The translations under genes and the position numbers were made by a program. Below, in pieces: positions 12,070 through 22,700 of a stretch of 64,000 nucleotides of DNA; within the stretch, counting starts at the first letter, position 1; each line of letters begins with the position of its first letter. The notes beneath the pieces are model-generated. The model was given only the letters and a program-made list of their open reading frames with translations. It was not told where the DNA came from and did not search any database. Source of the DNA: Rhynchonema sp. JSB1_4 (taxonomy: Eukaryota; Nematoda; Chromadorea; Monhysterida; Xyalidae); assembly GCA_030248065.1 (NCBI GenBank), contig JASAMV010005825.1, forward strand, positions 1 through 64,000, in the 5' to 3' direction.

Positions 12070-12205
12070 AGCGTCGACGCCCACTCAATAATACATAAAT
12101 AAGAAGATTAAGTGAAAGAAGCATAATTACAAGACCGGGTGTGGAGTTTACGGACATGAAAATAAATACAAAACAGGGTGTGCAAGTTAGGTCATAAACG
12201 GCAAT
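12070..12205 (-). repeat. Fragment of a retroposon family related to 50947-51119
   Basis: It shares AGCATAATTACAAGACCGGG, ACGGACATGAAAATAAATAC and the following AACAGGGTG with the copy at 50947-51119, in the same orientation. No target duplication was found, so this is a fragment or an old copy. Confidence 0.55.
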
Positions 12206-12501
12206 AAAATCTTTTCAGTCATCGTTTTGAAGAAAGAAGCAGTAGCTACCCATACCCAGGCCTTTGCTTTGCAGCAATCAACCTACTGTACCACCAAAAA
12301 AGCCTGCCTGCAATCAACCTACCTACTGTAGTACCGACCGGCCGAGCTGGGGGGAGTCGTCCGGGAATTTATGTCTACATATTGATGAGAATGTACTCTT
12401 AAGCGCTAATTTCGCGCGTCACGCGCGATTTTTCGCCTATATGGAGTGAAAATACCGATTTTAAACCATTTTGAGCAAAAATTATACCATACCTACTACA
12501 C

Positions 12502-13759
12502 CAGTGTTGGAGGTGGGGGGGGGGGGGGTGTGGGGGGGGCCCCCCCCCAGTACAGTAGGTATCCCCCTCGCCTGGTACAGTAGGTATCCCCCCCCGATGT
12601 TTGGCATGGTACAGTAGGTATCCCCCCGATTTTCACCCCGGTACAGTAGGTATCCCCCGATTTTGCCTCAAAAGTGCCAATTTTTGACCAAAATGGCCAA
12701 AATTAGTGTAAAATCAGTGGTTTTTACCTCAAATTACCCCAAATTCGCGCGCTACGCGCGCAAATACTACGTTTTCACACGATTCCGTACCCTCCACTAT
12801 TTTCGGAGGGGGAACAGACGTACCTACCTGGGGGGGGGAAGGGGGGGAAGTCCCAATTTGGGGGGGGGGGTACGGAAAAAAGTCATTTTTTGAGGTCAAA
12901 AAATTGGACTATTTTTGCCTTCTTTTGCGAAAAATCCCCTATAAAAAGGGTATTTTGGCGTTTTTTTGGAGGTTTCACCTAAAGTTTACCTATTTTTGGC
13001 CTAAAAATGCCTATTTTTAGGCCTAAATTTGCCCATTTTAGGAAAAAATTGGGGGAGCAGACGTACCCGGAGGGGGAACAGTGGGGCAGGCGTACCTCGG
13101 AGGGGGAACAGACGTACCCGTGGGGGGGTTCCCCCCCCCTCCCCCCCCAAGGAACTACACTGATTCAAAACATAATAACCACATAAAAATTTTTCACCCC
13201 AAACCCTACCCCCCCCACCCCCCCCCTGGGCAGTGTAGTTCCTGGGGGGGGGAGGGGGGACCCCCCCTCGGGTACGTCTGTTCCCCCTCCGAGGTACGCC
13301 TGCCCCCCTGTTCCCCCGCCGGCCGCCGGGTACGTCTGCTCCCCCCAATGTTTTCCTAAAATGGGCCAATTTAGGCCTAAAATAGGCATTTTTAGGCCAA
13401 AAATAGGTAAACTTGAGGTGAAACCTCCAAAACACCCCAAAATACCCTTTTTATAGGGGATTTTTCGCAAAACTCTGCAAAAATAGGACAATTTTTCGAC
13501 CTCAAAAAATGACTTTTTTCCGTCCCCCCCCCCCCCCCAAATTGGGACTTCCCCCCCCCCTTCCCCCCCAGGTAGGTACGTCTGTTCCCCCTCCGAAAAT
13601 AGTGGACGGTACGTCTGTTCCCCCTCCGGACCAGGAACTACACTGCCCCTGGGTACATAACCCCCCCAGGCCATCGGCTCTGGTACAGTAGGTATCCCCC
13701 TCTCCGAGCGCGGTACAGTAGGTATCCCCCCTCCAGAGTCCAGAGTACCTCCAACACTG
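12502..13759. mobile_element. hAT-type MITE group with a long internal inverted repeat
   Basis: The left end is CAGTGTTGGAGGTGGGG and the right end ACCTCCAACACTG. The left flank TACTACAC also occurs at 13765-13772, 5 bp beyond the right end, so the target duplication is probable but shifted. Inside, 12785-13162 and 13231-13645 are two copies of one element in opposite orientation, separated by about 68 bp; they form a hairpin with arms near 380 bp. Confidence 0.6.
13231..13645. mobile_element. hAT-type MITE, 415 bp
   Basis: The terminal inverted repeats are CAGTGTAGTTCCTGG and CCAGGAACTACACTG. The 8-bp duplication CCCCTGGG is perfect (13223-13230 and 13646-13653). The inverted sister copy at 12785-13162 keeps the CACTG end but has lost its other terminus. 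Confidence 0.9.
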
Positions 13760-14358
13760 TACTGTACTACACTACTGTACCAACCGGGGCGGCGACTTAC
13801 GTACTGCATCAGGATGGCGCGTCAATCTACCTACCTACCCTTCCCCCAGCCCCAGCTGTACCAACCAGTGAAAACAAGTATTCTGCAGAAAATTTTCGAA
13901 TTTTTTTCAGCTTTTTGGACTTTTTTAGTTTTCAGCCCTTGAAAATTGGCTGACCGGGCCGGGCCGGGCCGGGCCGGGCCGACCTCAAGCCAAAACGGGC
14001 CGGGCCGGGCCGGGCCGACCTGCAGCCCTCCACCGGGCCGGGCCGGGCCGACTTTACCCGGCCCGTTTCCGATCTCTGTTTGGGGGTATTTTTGGGAACA
14101 ATTTTTTCAGGTTCGGGTCAGTGAATTAATAGAGGCCCCCCGGAATAGACCCCCCAAAATGGGGTCAGTGAGTTAATAGAGGCCCCCCTTCTACCGTAAA
14201 AACCTAAATACAAGGGGGCTCTATTAATTCACTGACCCCATTTTCAAAAAATTATTTTCGTTTCTCAGCGAGAGCGTTCCAAATCCGGTGTTATTTTCGA
14301 TCGATATTCCGAGGGGGGGCTCTATTCCGGGGGGGGGCTCTATTTAGGTTTTTACGGT

Positions 14359-16992
14359 ATATTGATGAAAATGCACTCTAAAACGCTATTTCGCGCGTAG
14401 CACGCGACTTTTCGCCTATTTGGAATGAAAAATACCGATTTTATACCGATTTGAGCCAAAAATCGGAACTTACTGTACCTACCTCCCGGGGGACGGCGAC
14501 CACGCACTGTACAAGGAAAAGGCAGGATAAAGCGATTACGTCAACCTTGATTTTCAAAAAATTTCTCTGGCTATTTGAGAAAAACGCACGGAGCAGTGCT
14601 CAACGGTTAGGGTAAACATAGGAAGGAGAGAAATTTGGGAAAAACAGAGAGTCTCAAAAGTATCCTGTCACTTTCATTTGCATGTCGTAAACTTCTGTTA
14701 CACCGATTAAATTTTATTAGTTCACAGCACAATCTGCTTGATGCTTGCCGGATGATTCTGCGTATGATAAACGTACACAATGCCTCATTACGCCAATTGC
14801 CTGATGTACTGCACTGCCTCATTCAAGGTCCTGTATCAGAAAGTGGTTGCTCCCTTTCAATTCATTCCTACCAGACTGTGCTAAAAGTGGCACAACCAGC
14901 CAAGCCTCAGAAAGTGGCCTTGAAACATCAGGGAACTGGTCCATGGAGGCGTTTCGCGCTATTACCACACGCAGAATCGCACAAAGATTCAATTGCGCTG
15001 TAAATCAACAAACTCCAGCCGCTATAACATTATTTATGGCGTGCCATAAAAGGTGACTATTAAGGACGTCTGATATTTGATGTTCTTCAGGTCTTCTTTC
15101 CTGCTGGGCCTGCGGATGGATGAGAAGTTTGGACAAGCATGTTTACTTCACATGTTTTCTATTTTTCTGGAGCACACGTTTTTAACGTTTACCGGGAGTT
15201 TCCGTTCAAACATACACAACCAATTATCATTTTTATGGGGTGTTTATGGCTGATAACAGTCTTATGCCGGTATTGATAGACTTGCTATTGTTATCACTGC
15301 ACCTTGACCAAGCAAAAATTGAAAACAACAATAACAACAGTGGCCTCGTGTGTGACACGTGGTGCACAGTGAAGAAGCGGTGTGAGTGGTGTTATTGAAT
15401 TTCTTGTTTTGGAACTTTTTCGGTGCACCACAAGTAACCTCCCTCGCGAATACCGCTGCGTGATGTTTCATTTGTAAACTGTACGACTGCATCGCATGCT
15501 ATCCTATTTCTAATATTCATTCCCTCAGTTTGCTTCAACTGTTGTTGAAAATGATTGGCGAATTTTTGGCATAAAACATGAGGAGCGCAATTGCGCAACA
15601 ATATTCATTTCGCAAATGACCCAACATTGGCGATTTACGATAACACAACTTTCGTGTGAAACGAGTGTCAAGCAAATGTGGTAATTTTCTGCACACAGAA
15701 AAAACGCGTATGAATTGAAAAAGCGAAGCTGATGCGCCCACTTGTTGATTAAACAGTAAAGTGTAACATCAAACATGGAAAAAATCGGAAACTTTCAAGT
15801 TCTGCTGTGAGAGTTTCGTGTCCGAATTTACGACTGAAAGTTACAACAGAGTCCAACACAACGTGAAAGGGCTGCACATTATTACACGAGGAAATATTAT
15901 TTGTTGTAGGAAAACACCTTAACAGTGGTTTACTATACACATCACATCATGTTGGTCAGAAAATAAGAAATGTTTTCTCCACGCAATTTTTCCCGCCCAA
16001 GCATGACGCACATTTTTGCGAGTGTGCGTTCGAAGTGCGTAACGCCGCTCATACTTTTTGGCAAAATTTTGTGAACTTGGTTTCCATGATGGTCTATGTA
16101 TTTGATTCAATTTTTTGCAAAATTTTAGAACAAAATAAGCAATTGAAGTTTTTAAAATAAAATAACCACAAAATCGCAGAAGCCCAAGCGCACCACTGAG
16201 CGCCATGGTGCGGCGCAGCTCATGCATTTTTATGATTTCTGCCCTTTGCGTGGTGCAAGTTCGATCACAGTTATTCCCCGTGGATGAATTCTATGATTAT
16301 TTATTGACTGGCGATCAAGACGGTAAACTTTATTCATATGAACATTCTGTTTTGTAAATGTATTCTTTTCAACATGTCTCAGTTCCCTTATCTGCAAGCA
16401 AAAGCCGTGCCAGGCCAGACAGTGTAAATGCACAAACTCGTATTCTGTCAACCCTGCGTTGTTATCCTGCCCATCGATAAACCGATGCACGATTGAAACC
16501 ACAAGAGCCCAGAAACAAATTACAAATTTTTCACCAATTTCCAGCTGAGCAGAGCCGCGTGGCGGCACTAGATCTATTTCGTCACGACGGCAACAAACTG
16601 GCCAATAGCACAGCAGCGCCAAGCACGACAAAACGGACGACCACCGTGACTGCAGTGTCACAGGAAGAGGTGGTTGATGGTATGATGTTTCAGACATTGG
16701 CAGTGGGAAACAGTTGCCGTGTGTGCGCAGTCCTTCTCCAGTCAGGCTGCATTCATGCAGATCGTTCTTATGTTTACCACACATAGGCAGGCGAACAACA
16801 ACCGGGAGAAGTTATGCTGGTTTCTATTTGCTTCATGAAAAATTGAAAAATTAATTAATTAAAAATTAATTGAGCGCAAGAATTCCAACCGCATAAATCT
16901 TGCAGTTTTTTGGAATAAAATACCATTGTAAAATCTGCTGAGGAATTTCAAGACAGCTCGCATAATCAAGCAATATTGCAGCGTGCATCGAC
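14359..16992. other. Intergenic, no gene recognised
   Basis: The first 150 bp still carry repeat debris. The longest ORF (16230-16784, minus) has hydrophobic stretches but no family motif and no clear splice partners, so I do not call it. A short AT-rich palindrome of TTAATTAA type lies near 16850-16872. The last part should hold the promoter of the gene starting at 16993. Confidence 0.45.
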
Positions 16993-17756
16993 ATGGACGG
17001 TTCCGAGTTGCGGTCGGAGTTTGCGTCCGCCTTGTCTAGTCAGGGACAGTCAAGTTCAGTGGGTTTGATCGCTGATCGAATGGCCGATGACGTCAAAACG
17101 TGTCGCGATAAACAACGCAAATTTGTATGGGATGATGTTTCATACGTCATACATATTGGCAAGGTCGACGGTCCGACCATTGAACAACAGAACGAATGTC
17201 TGACGGCGCTCGATCGGGAAAGTCACGCGTGTGAGACGATCACCAGGGCTGCGTGTGACATGATCAAGGAACAGGGGTTAGTAGAAAAGGGGGTTTGCCT
17301 TGGCAGTCTGGTTATGATGCTTGAACTTTTGTCAAGTTATTGACCGGATTGCGTACTGCTGTTTACCACCATCCACCCGAATATAATATAATAACATAAT
17401 AACTTTCTGCTGCTTGTTATCATGCCCATCGAAGCAATTAATCCCTTGGTAATCAACAAATTGTCTTCGTCACCGGAAGGAAAACACAACAAGTACACAT
17501 ATCGATCCATTCCCAAGTTTGCAGTCTGCCCGCAGCCCTGGTCACCACCATATCCTCAAGTGCCCCACAGTCAATCGAGTCGCACTCAAAATGTGCGCCG
17601 ATAGGCGAGGCCGTCAAAGCACTGCCGGACTCAGAACGCTCCAAAATCGTCACCGACGGTGCCATGGTCATTCTGGGTGACCCACTGGCGCAACCCGCAG
17701 CCGGGGCCCGCGCTCGTCGATGGTTTCTTAATCATAAAAGGTTCATCAGAAATTGA
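16993..17756 (+). CDS. Two-exon orphan protein, 171 aa
   Basis: Exon 1 is 16993-17276, beginning MDGSELRSEF. It has an even polar composition and ends KEQG at a GTTAGT donor (phase 2). Exon 2 is 17525-17756, after TTTGCAG, beginning LPAALVTTIS and ending FLNHKRFIRN before TGA. The join is in phase, and both halves show codon-like amino-acid composition with no low complexity. I do not recognise a domain. There is no signal peptide or membrane segment, so a soluble intracellular protein is likely. The first half contains three Cys and a run of acidic helices (CRDKQRKFVWDDVSYV). The start is the first ATG of the open frame. Gene reality is probable; function is unknown. Confidence 0.6.
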
Positions 17757-19713
17757 CCGATGTCCTGTTGGATTGACTTTGCATTCGCTCGCATTATCCC
17801 ATCGTTCTTTTCATACATGAACACAGCCCGGGAGAGCGGACGAAAATGCAAACAAACACCATTGGAAACATCTGGTACTGCAAGTTTATTTTTGCTGATA
17901 ACACTCAACATTGTGTGAATTGGGCGATATTTCTTACAGCAATGTACATATATATTGAATATGAAACTTCACAATTGTCCGTGCTGATTTCGCTGATAAT
18001 TTCGATAAGAATAGTAAAAACACTCTGCTCTCGATACCACACGTTTGATTTTGCCTCACTGTGATTTCTTGCATGAAATGTGTTCACTTTTTATTGATAA
18101 TCTTGTTTCGCTCCAGTTGCATAAAAACGTAAAAATATGGTAATATAGGATATTATGCAATCCCTATAGAACATATGAATATGCAAACATATTATTAAAA
18201 ATAGGAGTAAATTAGCATGAGAGCAGAGGACATAAAAAAAGAATAAAACAGGTATTTGCAGCAGAGCAATGTTGTAAAGTGACTTGTCTTACAACAAACG
18301 TACGCAAATTGTTCACGTTAAACCGGAAAATCTTCACAACATAAAAAGAGATTAAAAAATATAAAAATCAGTTAATCTGGATATATTCTGAACTGAATAG
18401 CACGCCTCAAACGCGACACCCATTTGAAAATTCTCAATTTTAAATATGTACGAAAAAAACGTGGAACAATTTTAGGCAAAAAATCGGAAAACGATGACTA
18501 AGAACAAGCAGAATTCCGAAGATCATGATAAACAACAAATAGAAACATAACCAGATCATGTAGAACGACTAAGACGAGAAGAATAGAATAGAATAATACT
18601 GTTAATGTGAGATAACGGGTGACGAGAAGCACGAGAAAACGGAAACAAGAATGAAGAAAAGTAACAAAAGCCGCGACAAATTGCAATGCACTGTGGGTAT
18701 AACTCTAACAATCTAGCAAAATATTGATCTTCATTTAGAAATATCATCAGCAATACAATTATCAGTACTAAGGCCGAGTTACAAGAGCGTTCATCTCGAG
18801 GTTTCGAACCGTTCAGCACATTACTAGCCCAACACGCACTCAGCTCTCAACGAAATATCATCGAACCTCAATTCTTAATGTGCCAAAAAAACAACAAGAA
18901 AACATGACTGATTAGAAGATTACATAAAGCCACGGGTAATGCCTGGCATACTTGACGAGATAAACACCAGTACGAAATATAAATGATAAATTCTTCGGTA
19001 TTTCATAATTGCAGTAGACACACAAGTATTATCTCATAGCATTAGTGGGCATGAACAGCGGTACCATGCCTCAGTTCACTATTGGATTCTTCCCCTCACG
19101 CAATTGCCGAGGATGGAAAGTGCTGCCACAATCAGATGAGACAGAAACAAAGCACTCTCGATAGATAAATTGGCTAGAGCTGAGCACTACAAGAATTGTC
19201 TATGTATAAGACAACCGGATCACATTTGAACATAAGGGCTTTGAAGTATCGTGACATGTGCAAAAGTAGATGCCCTAATTTCAATTGTTCACCAAAGCGA
19301 GGGGAGATGGGCACTATCTTGAGCTGATACGAGATCAGCAAGCAACAAGCATAAAGGTGAGCAAGTCTAGATTTCATAATATCAACCTAGCGAATATGGG
19401 CTGCTTCTTGGTTACATGACTAAATCTACAGATTTGATTCAGCAAATTGCAGATGGTCAGAACAACCAACAACGGTAAGTTTCAACACTACTATAGCGAA
19501 TGGCTTTCGGGTTCAACTTCAAACAAGAAAGTACACAGACGTCGAACCGGAAAACCACACACCTGTGATAGATAATCAACGTGAAGGTCACCAACGTAGG
19601 ATTGGAAAATTGTTGAATTAAGCAACGAAAACTTGACACATTTCAACTTCAGCAAAGCCACATTCCATCAAGGCAACCTCCACAAACACACCTACGCCCC
19701 TAGCTACCTAACC
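17757..19713. other. AT-rich intergenic region
   Basis: No exon, RNA gene or repeat end was recognised. The ORFs are short and show no family motif. The end of the region should include the 3' UTR of the elongase gene on the minus strand. Confidence 0.45.
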
Positions 19714-22700
19714 CTAATCGGCGTGCATTTTGCCATTCGGCAGCACATTGCCATTCACTTCATAATGCACGCCATTCCGTATGAGCCCATTGGCCAGCTC
19801 CTTCTTGTCACGTCGTTGTTTCGGCTCGGCGACAGCCGGAGACTTGTGACGTTTGCTAATGTACGCCAAATAGAAATACCGTACGAACAACGCACAGTAG
19901 GTGGAGTACATGACAGCGCAGAAGTAGATGTTCTCCCACGTCTGATGGCAGTACTGGCCGGGCGTGGTCTTGAGTCGGTAGGTCTGCCAGCTGACAAAAC
20001 AGCCGACAAACATCTGCGCAATCTGCAGCGTCGTGATACTGGCTGATATGAACTTTGGCAGTCGCGGTCCGCCGGATGACATGTACGCGTAGTAGGTGTA
20101 CATGATGGCGTGCACCGTGTAGTTCATCCAAATGAACCACCGTCCGGCCACCGTGTGATCGCGCACCGCGTGCCACGTGTACGCCAGCACCGTCACGTGA
20201 TGGTACCAGTGTAGGAACGTCACCGGACTGCAACAACAGTGGTCGTGGCATACGCAGGGTTGGGCAAAAAAAACGACGGCGTTTTTTCTCAAAAAAACGA
20301 CGTTTTTCAAAAAAACGCCTGGGTCGTTTTTCGTTTTTTTAAATCCTGAATTTTCTTGATTTTCCCTGATTTTTCAGGGGAAGTACCCTGATTATCAAGG
20401 AAAATCAATTTTTTGTCCCATTTCTTTCAAAAAATTTTCGACCAATTTTTACTTTGTCGAGATACGTCGATATACGGAGTTTGACTTTCAATGATGACCC
20501 CGGCCAAAGTTGGTCCCATGATGCGGGTCTGATATGGGATCGCTAGAAAAGGGTTGAAACCCGTTTATTTTGCCTCAGAACACATAGAATTACTTCATTT
20601 AACCACGTTTTCTTCCCAACATGAGCGTTTTCCAATTTTTTTGGGGGCATATTTTGGTCATCTGGGCGTGTCAAAAAAACGGTTTTTTAAAAAAACGTTT
20701 TTTTTAAAAAACGATTTTTTGAAAAAAAAAACGTTTTTTGCCCAACCCTGGGCATACGTTTTCGAATTGCTTACTACTTTAAAGTGACTGAATGTTGACC
20801 GCGTTTGTTTGCAGCCATATTTTTAGTAAATGAAGACAAGGTATCAGAAACCCAGATTTAGGGAATGGATTTTCAACTCGTTGCTTTGTGATGTTTCACG
20901 GAGCCCACATATTTTCACAGGAGAAAAAATGAAAAAAGTTTGAGGCGGGCCTGTGCAAGACACAAGGTAATCCAATCTAAGATATATTCAGCGTTTTATG
21001 CACAGACGTTTCTCTGTTAAACCAGATATGAAGCATTGTAGGAAACGCCAGGTGTGACAAATGATAAACGAAACACTCCGAAAAATCAAGCGTTTTTGAA
21101 GCACCCTTTTACTGCTGTATAATTTTAGGCATCTGTGGTGAATGAAATAAGTTGCCAATTGCAAATAAAAATCGCCCAGTTGTCCTGTGTTCAGAATGTG
21201 CTTTTCGTTTTTCAAAACCCTACACAGCTCACACAATGTTTACCACAGCATGCGCAAGGCAGCCAATCCACAGCGCACACACACAACAAAGCTTGCCAGC
21301 TGAAACATTGCTGTGTTGTCGCTCTGCCGGCTGTGTGTTGTCGTTGTGTGTGCGATGTGGAATGGCTGCCTTGCGCATGTTGTAGTAAACATTGTGTGAG
21401 CTGTGTAAGGTTTTGAAAACTGAGAAGCACAAACACTGGACTTGATAATTAGACGATTTTTATTTGCAATTGACAACTTGTTTAATTCACCACAGATGCC
21501 GAAAATTATACAGCAGTAAAAAGGTGCTTCAAAAAGGCTTGATTTTTCTGAGTATTTCGTTTATCATTTGTCACACCTGGCGTTTCGTACAATGCTTTAT
21601 ATCTCGTTTAACAGAGAAACGTCTGTGTATAAAACGCTGAAAATATCTTAGAGTGGATTACCTTGTGTCTTGCACAGGCCCGCCTCAAACTTTTTCCATT
21701 TTTCTCCTCCCGTGAAAATATGTGGGCTCCGTGAAACATCACAAAGCAACGAGTTGAAAATCCAGTTCCTAAATCTGGGTTTCTGATACCTTGTCTTCCT
21801 TTTCTGAAAAAATGGCTGCAAACAAACGCGGTCAACATTCAATTGTAGAGGCACTTTTGACGGGTATAGTCGGGCAACATCCAGCACAGTTCCCCAGAAG
21901 GGCAAATCCTATACATTGTAGGCGAAACATTTCGACAAAAGATCTGGAACCGCACACTTAAACAGCACCAAACAGTTATCCAATCCTCTTAGCCGACCCA
22001 AAGCCGCACCGTTTTCTCAGCACCAGGAACATGGTATCACCGAGCTCGACCACTTTGCTGAACGCGAATTGTTCACCCCAGAATGCCACAACCGAGTAAG
22101 ATAGCGACACTGTGCAGGCGGTGCCGATGAATCCACGGTTACGGTAGACGAACCTGTGACAAACAACAAGTTGAATTGTTTGAATGGGCTTGGTGCCAAG
22201 TGCGATCATGATTAATAGTCTTCATAACCACAGCTATGCATCAAAATTTGATTGCAGTTTCGCAGCTGGGCATAAGTGAAACAATCATCGACAATATCGT
22301 TGCACTGCACCATTTCCAAATCACCCGTGATTTCTGTTGTGTGTATGGGAGATAGACTTGAGAATTAGGCTTGGGGATGGGCATGTTAGGCTTTAGCCTC
22401 GGGTTGAGTGAGCACCGGTCAATCAGTCGGGCCTGCGTATGCAGGCACTGTGTCACGCATTCAGGCTTAGTTTTCAGGCTTATATTTCGGCGTAAACTCC
22501 GCTCAAGTTTGGCTCAGCCTTGGGATTAGGCCTTCATATGGTGAACCGCACCCCACTGGACTGGACGACACTGGTGCTGTCCTCCGACGCGGTACGGACT
22601 ATGGGTGGGCACAATACCCAATACCCAATACCACCCAATACCAATACCAATACCAGTGTTCGGTATTGGTATTGGGTCTAATTCTGGTATTGGGTATTGG

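Larger units (their letters stand above)
11890..14078. mobile_element. hAT element with GGGCC-rich ends, 2.2 kb, non-autonomous
   Basis: The ends are CAGAGATCGGAAACGGGCC and its complement GGCCCGTTTCCGATCTCTG. The flanks TCTGGGGG (11882-11889) and TTTGGGGG (14079-14086) match at 7 of 8 bases, as an aged target duplication. The subterminal zone is a GGGCC array. It contains the MITE group 12502-13759 and a retroposon fragment near 12070. No transposase ORF was recognised. Confidence 0.75.
10745..14357. mobile_element. Mariner-like (TA target) MITE interrupted by later insertions
   Basis: The left end is CCGTAAAAACCTTAAAATAC after TA (10743-10744). The right end is TATTTAGGTTTTTACGG before TA (14358-14359). 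The internal GGGGGCTCTATTAATTCACT motif marks the same family as the element at 34069-34504. Two large hAT insertions with their own target duplications split it. The superfamily is inferred from the TA flank and terminal inverted repeats; no transposase is present. Confidence 0.65.

Noticed and set aside
13165..13809. 214-aa open frame on the minus strand
   Set aside because: Gly/Pro-rich translation of G and C runs inside nested MITEs, crossing several transposon borders; not a protein gene.
16230..16784. 184-aa open frame with hydrophobic stretches (minus)
   Set aside because: No family motif, opposite-strand ORF of similar length, and no phase-matched splice partners.
20228..20310. Upstream extension of the last elongase exon frame
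   Set aside because: It reads into the terminal repeat of a hAT MITE; splicing at 20227 restores the family sequence RPVTFLHWYHH.
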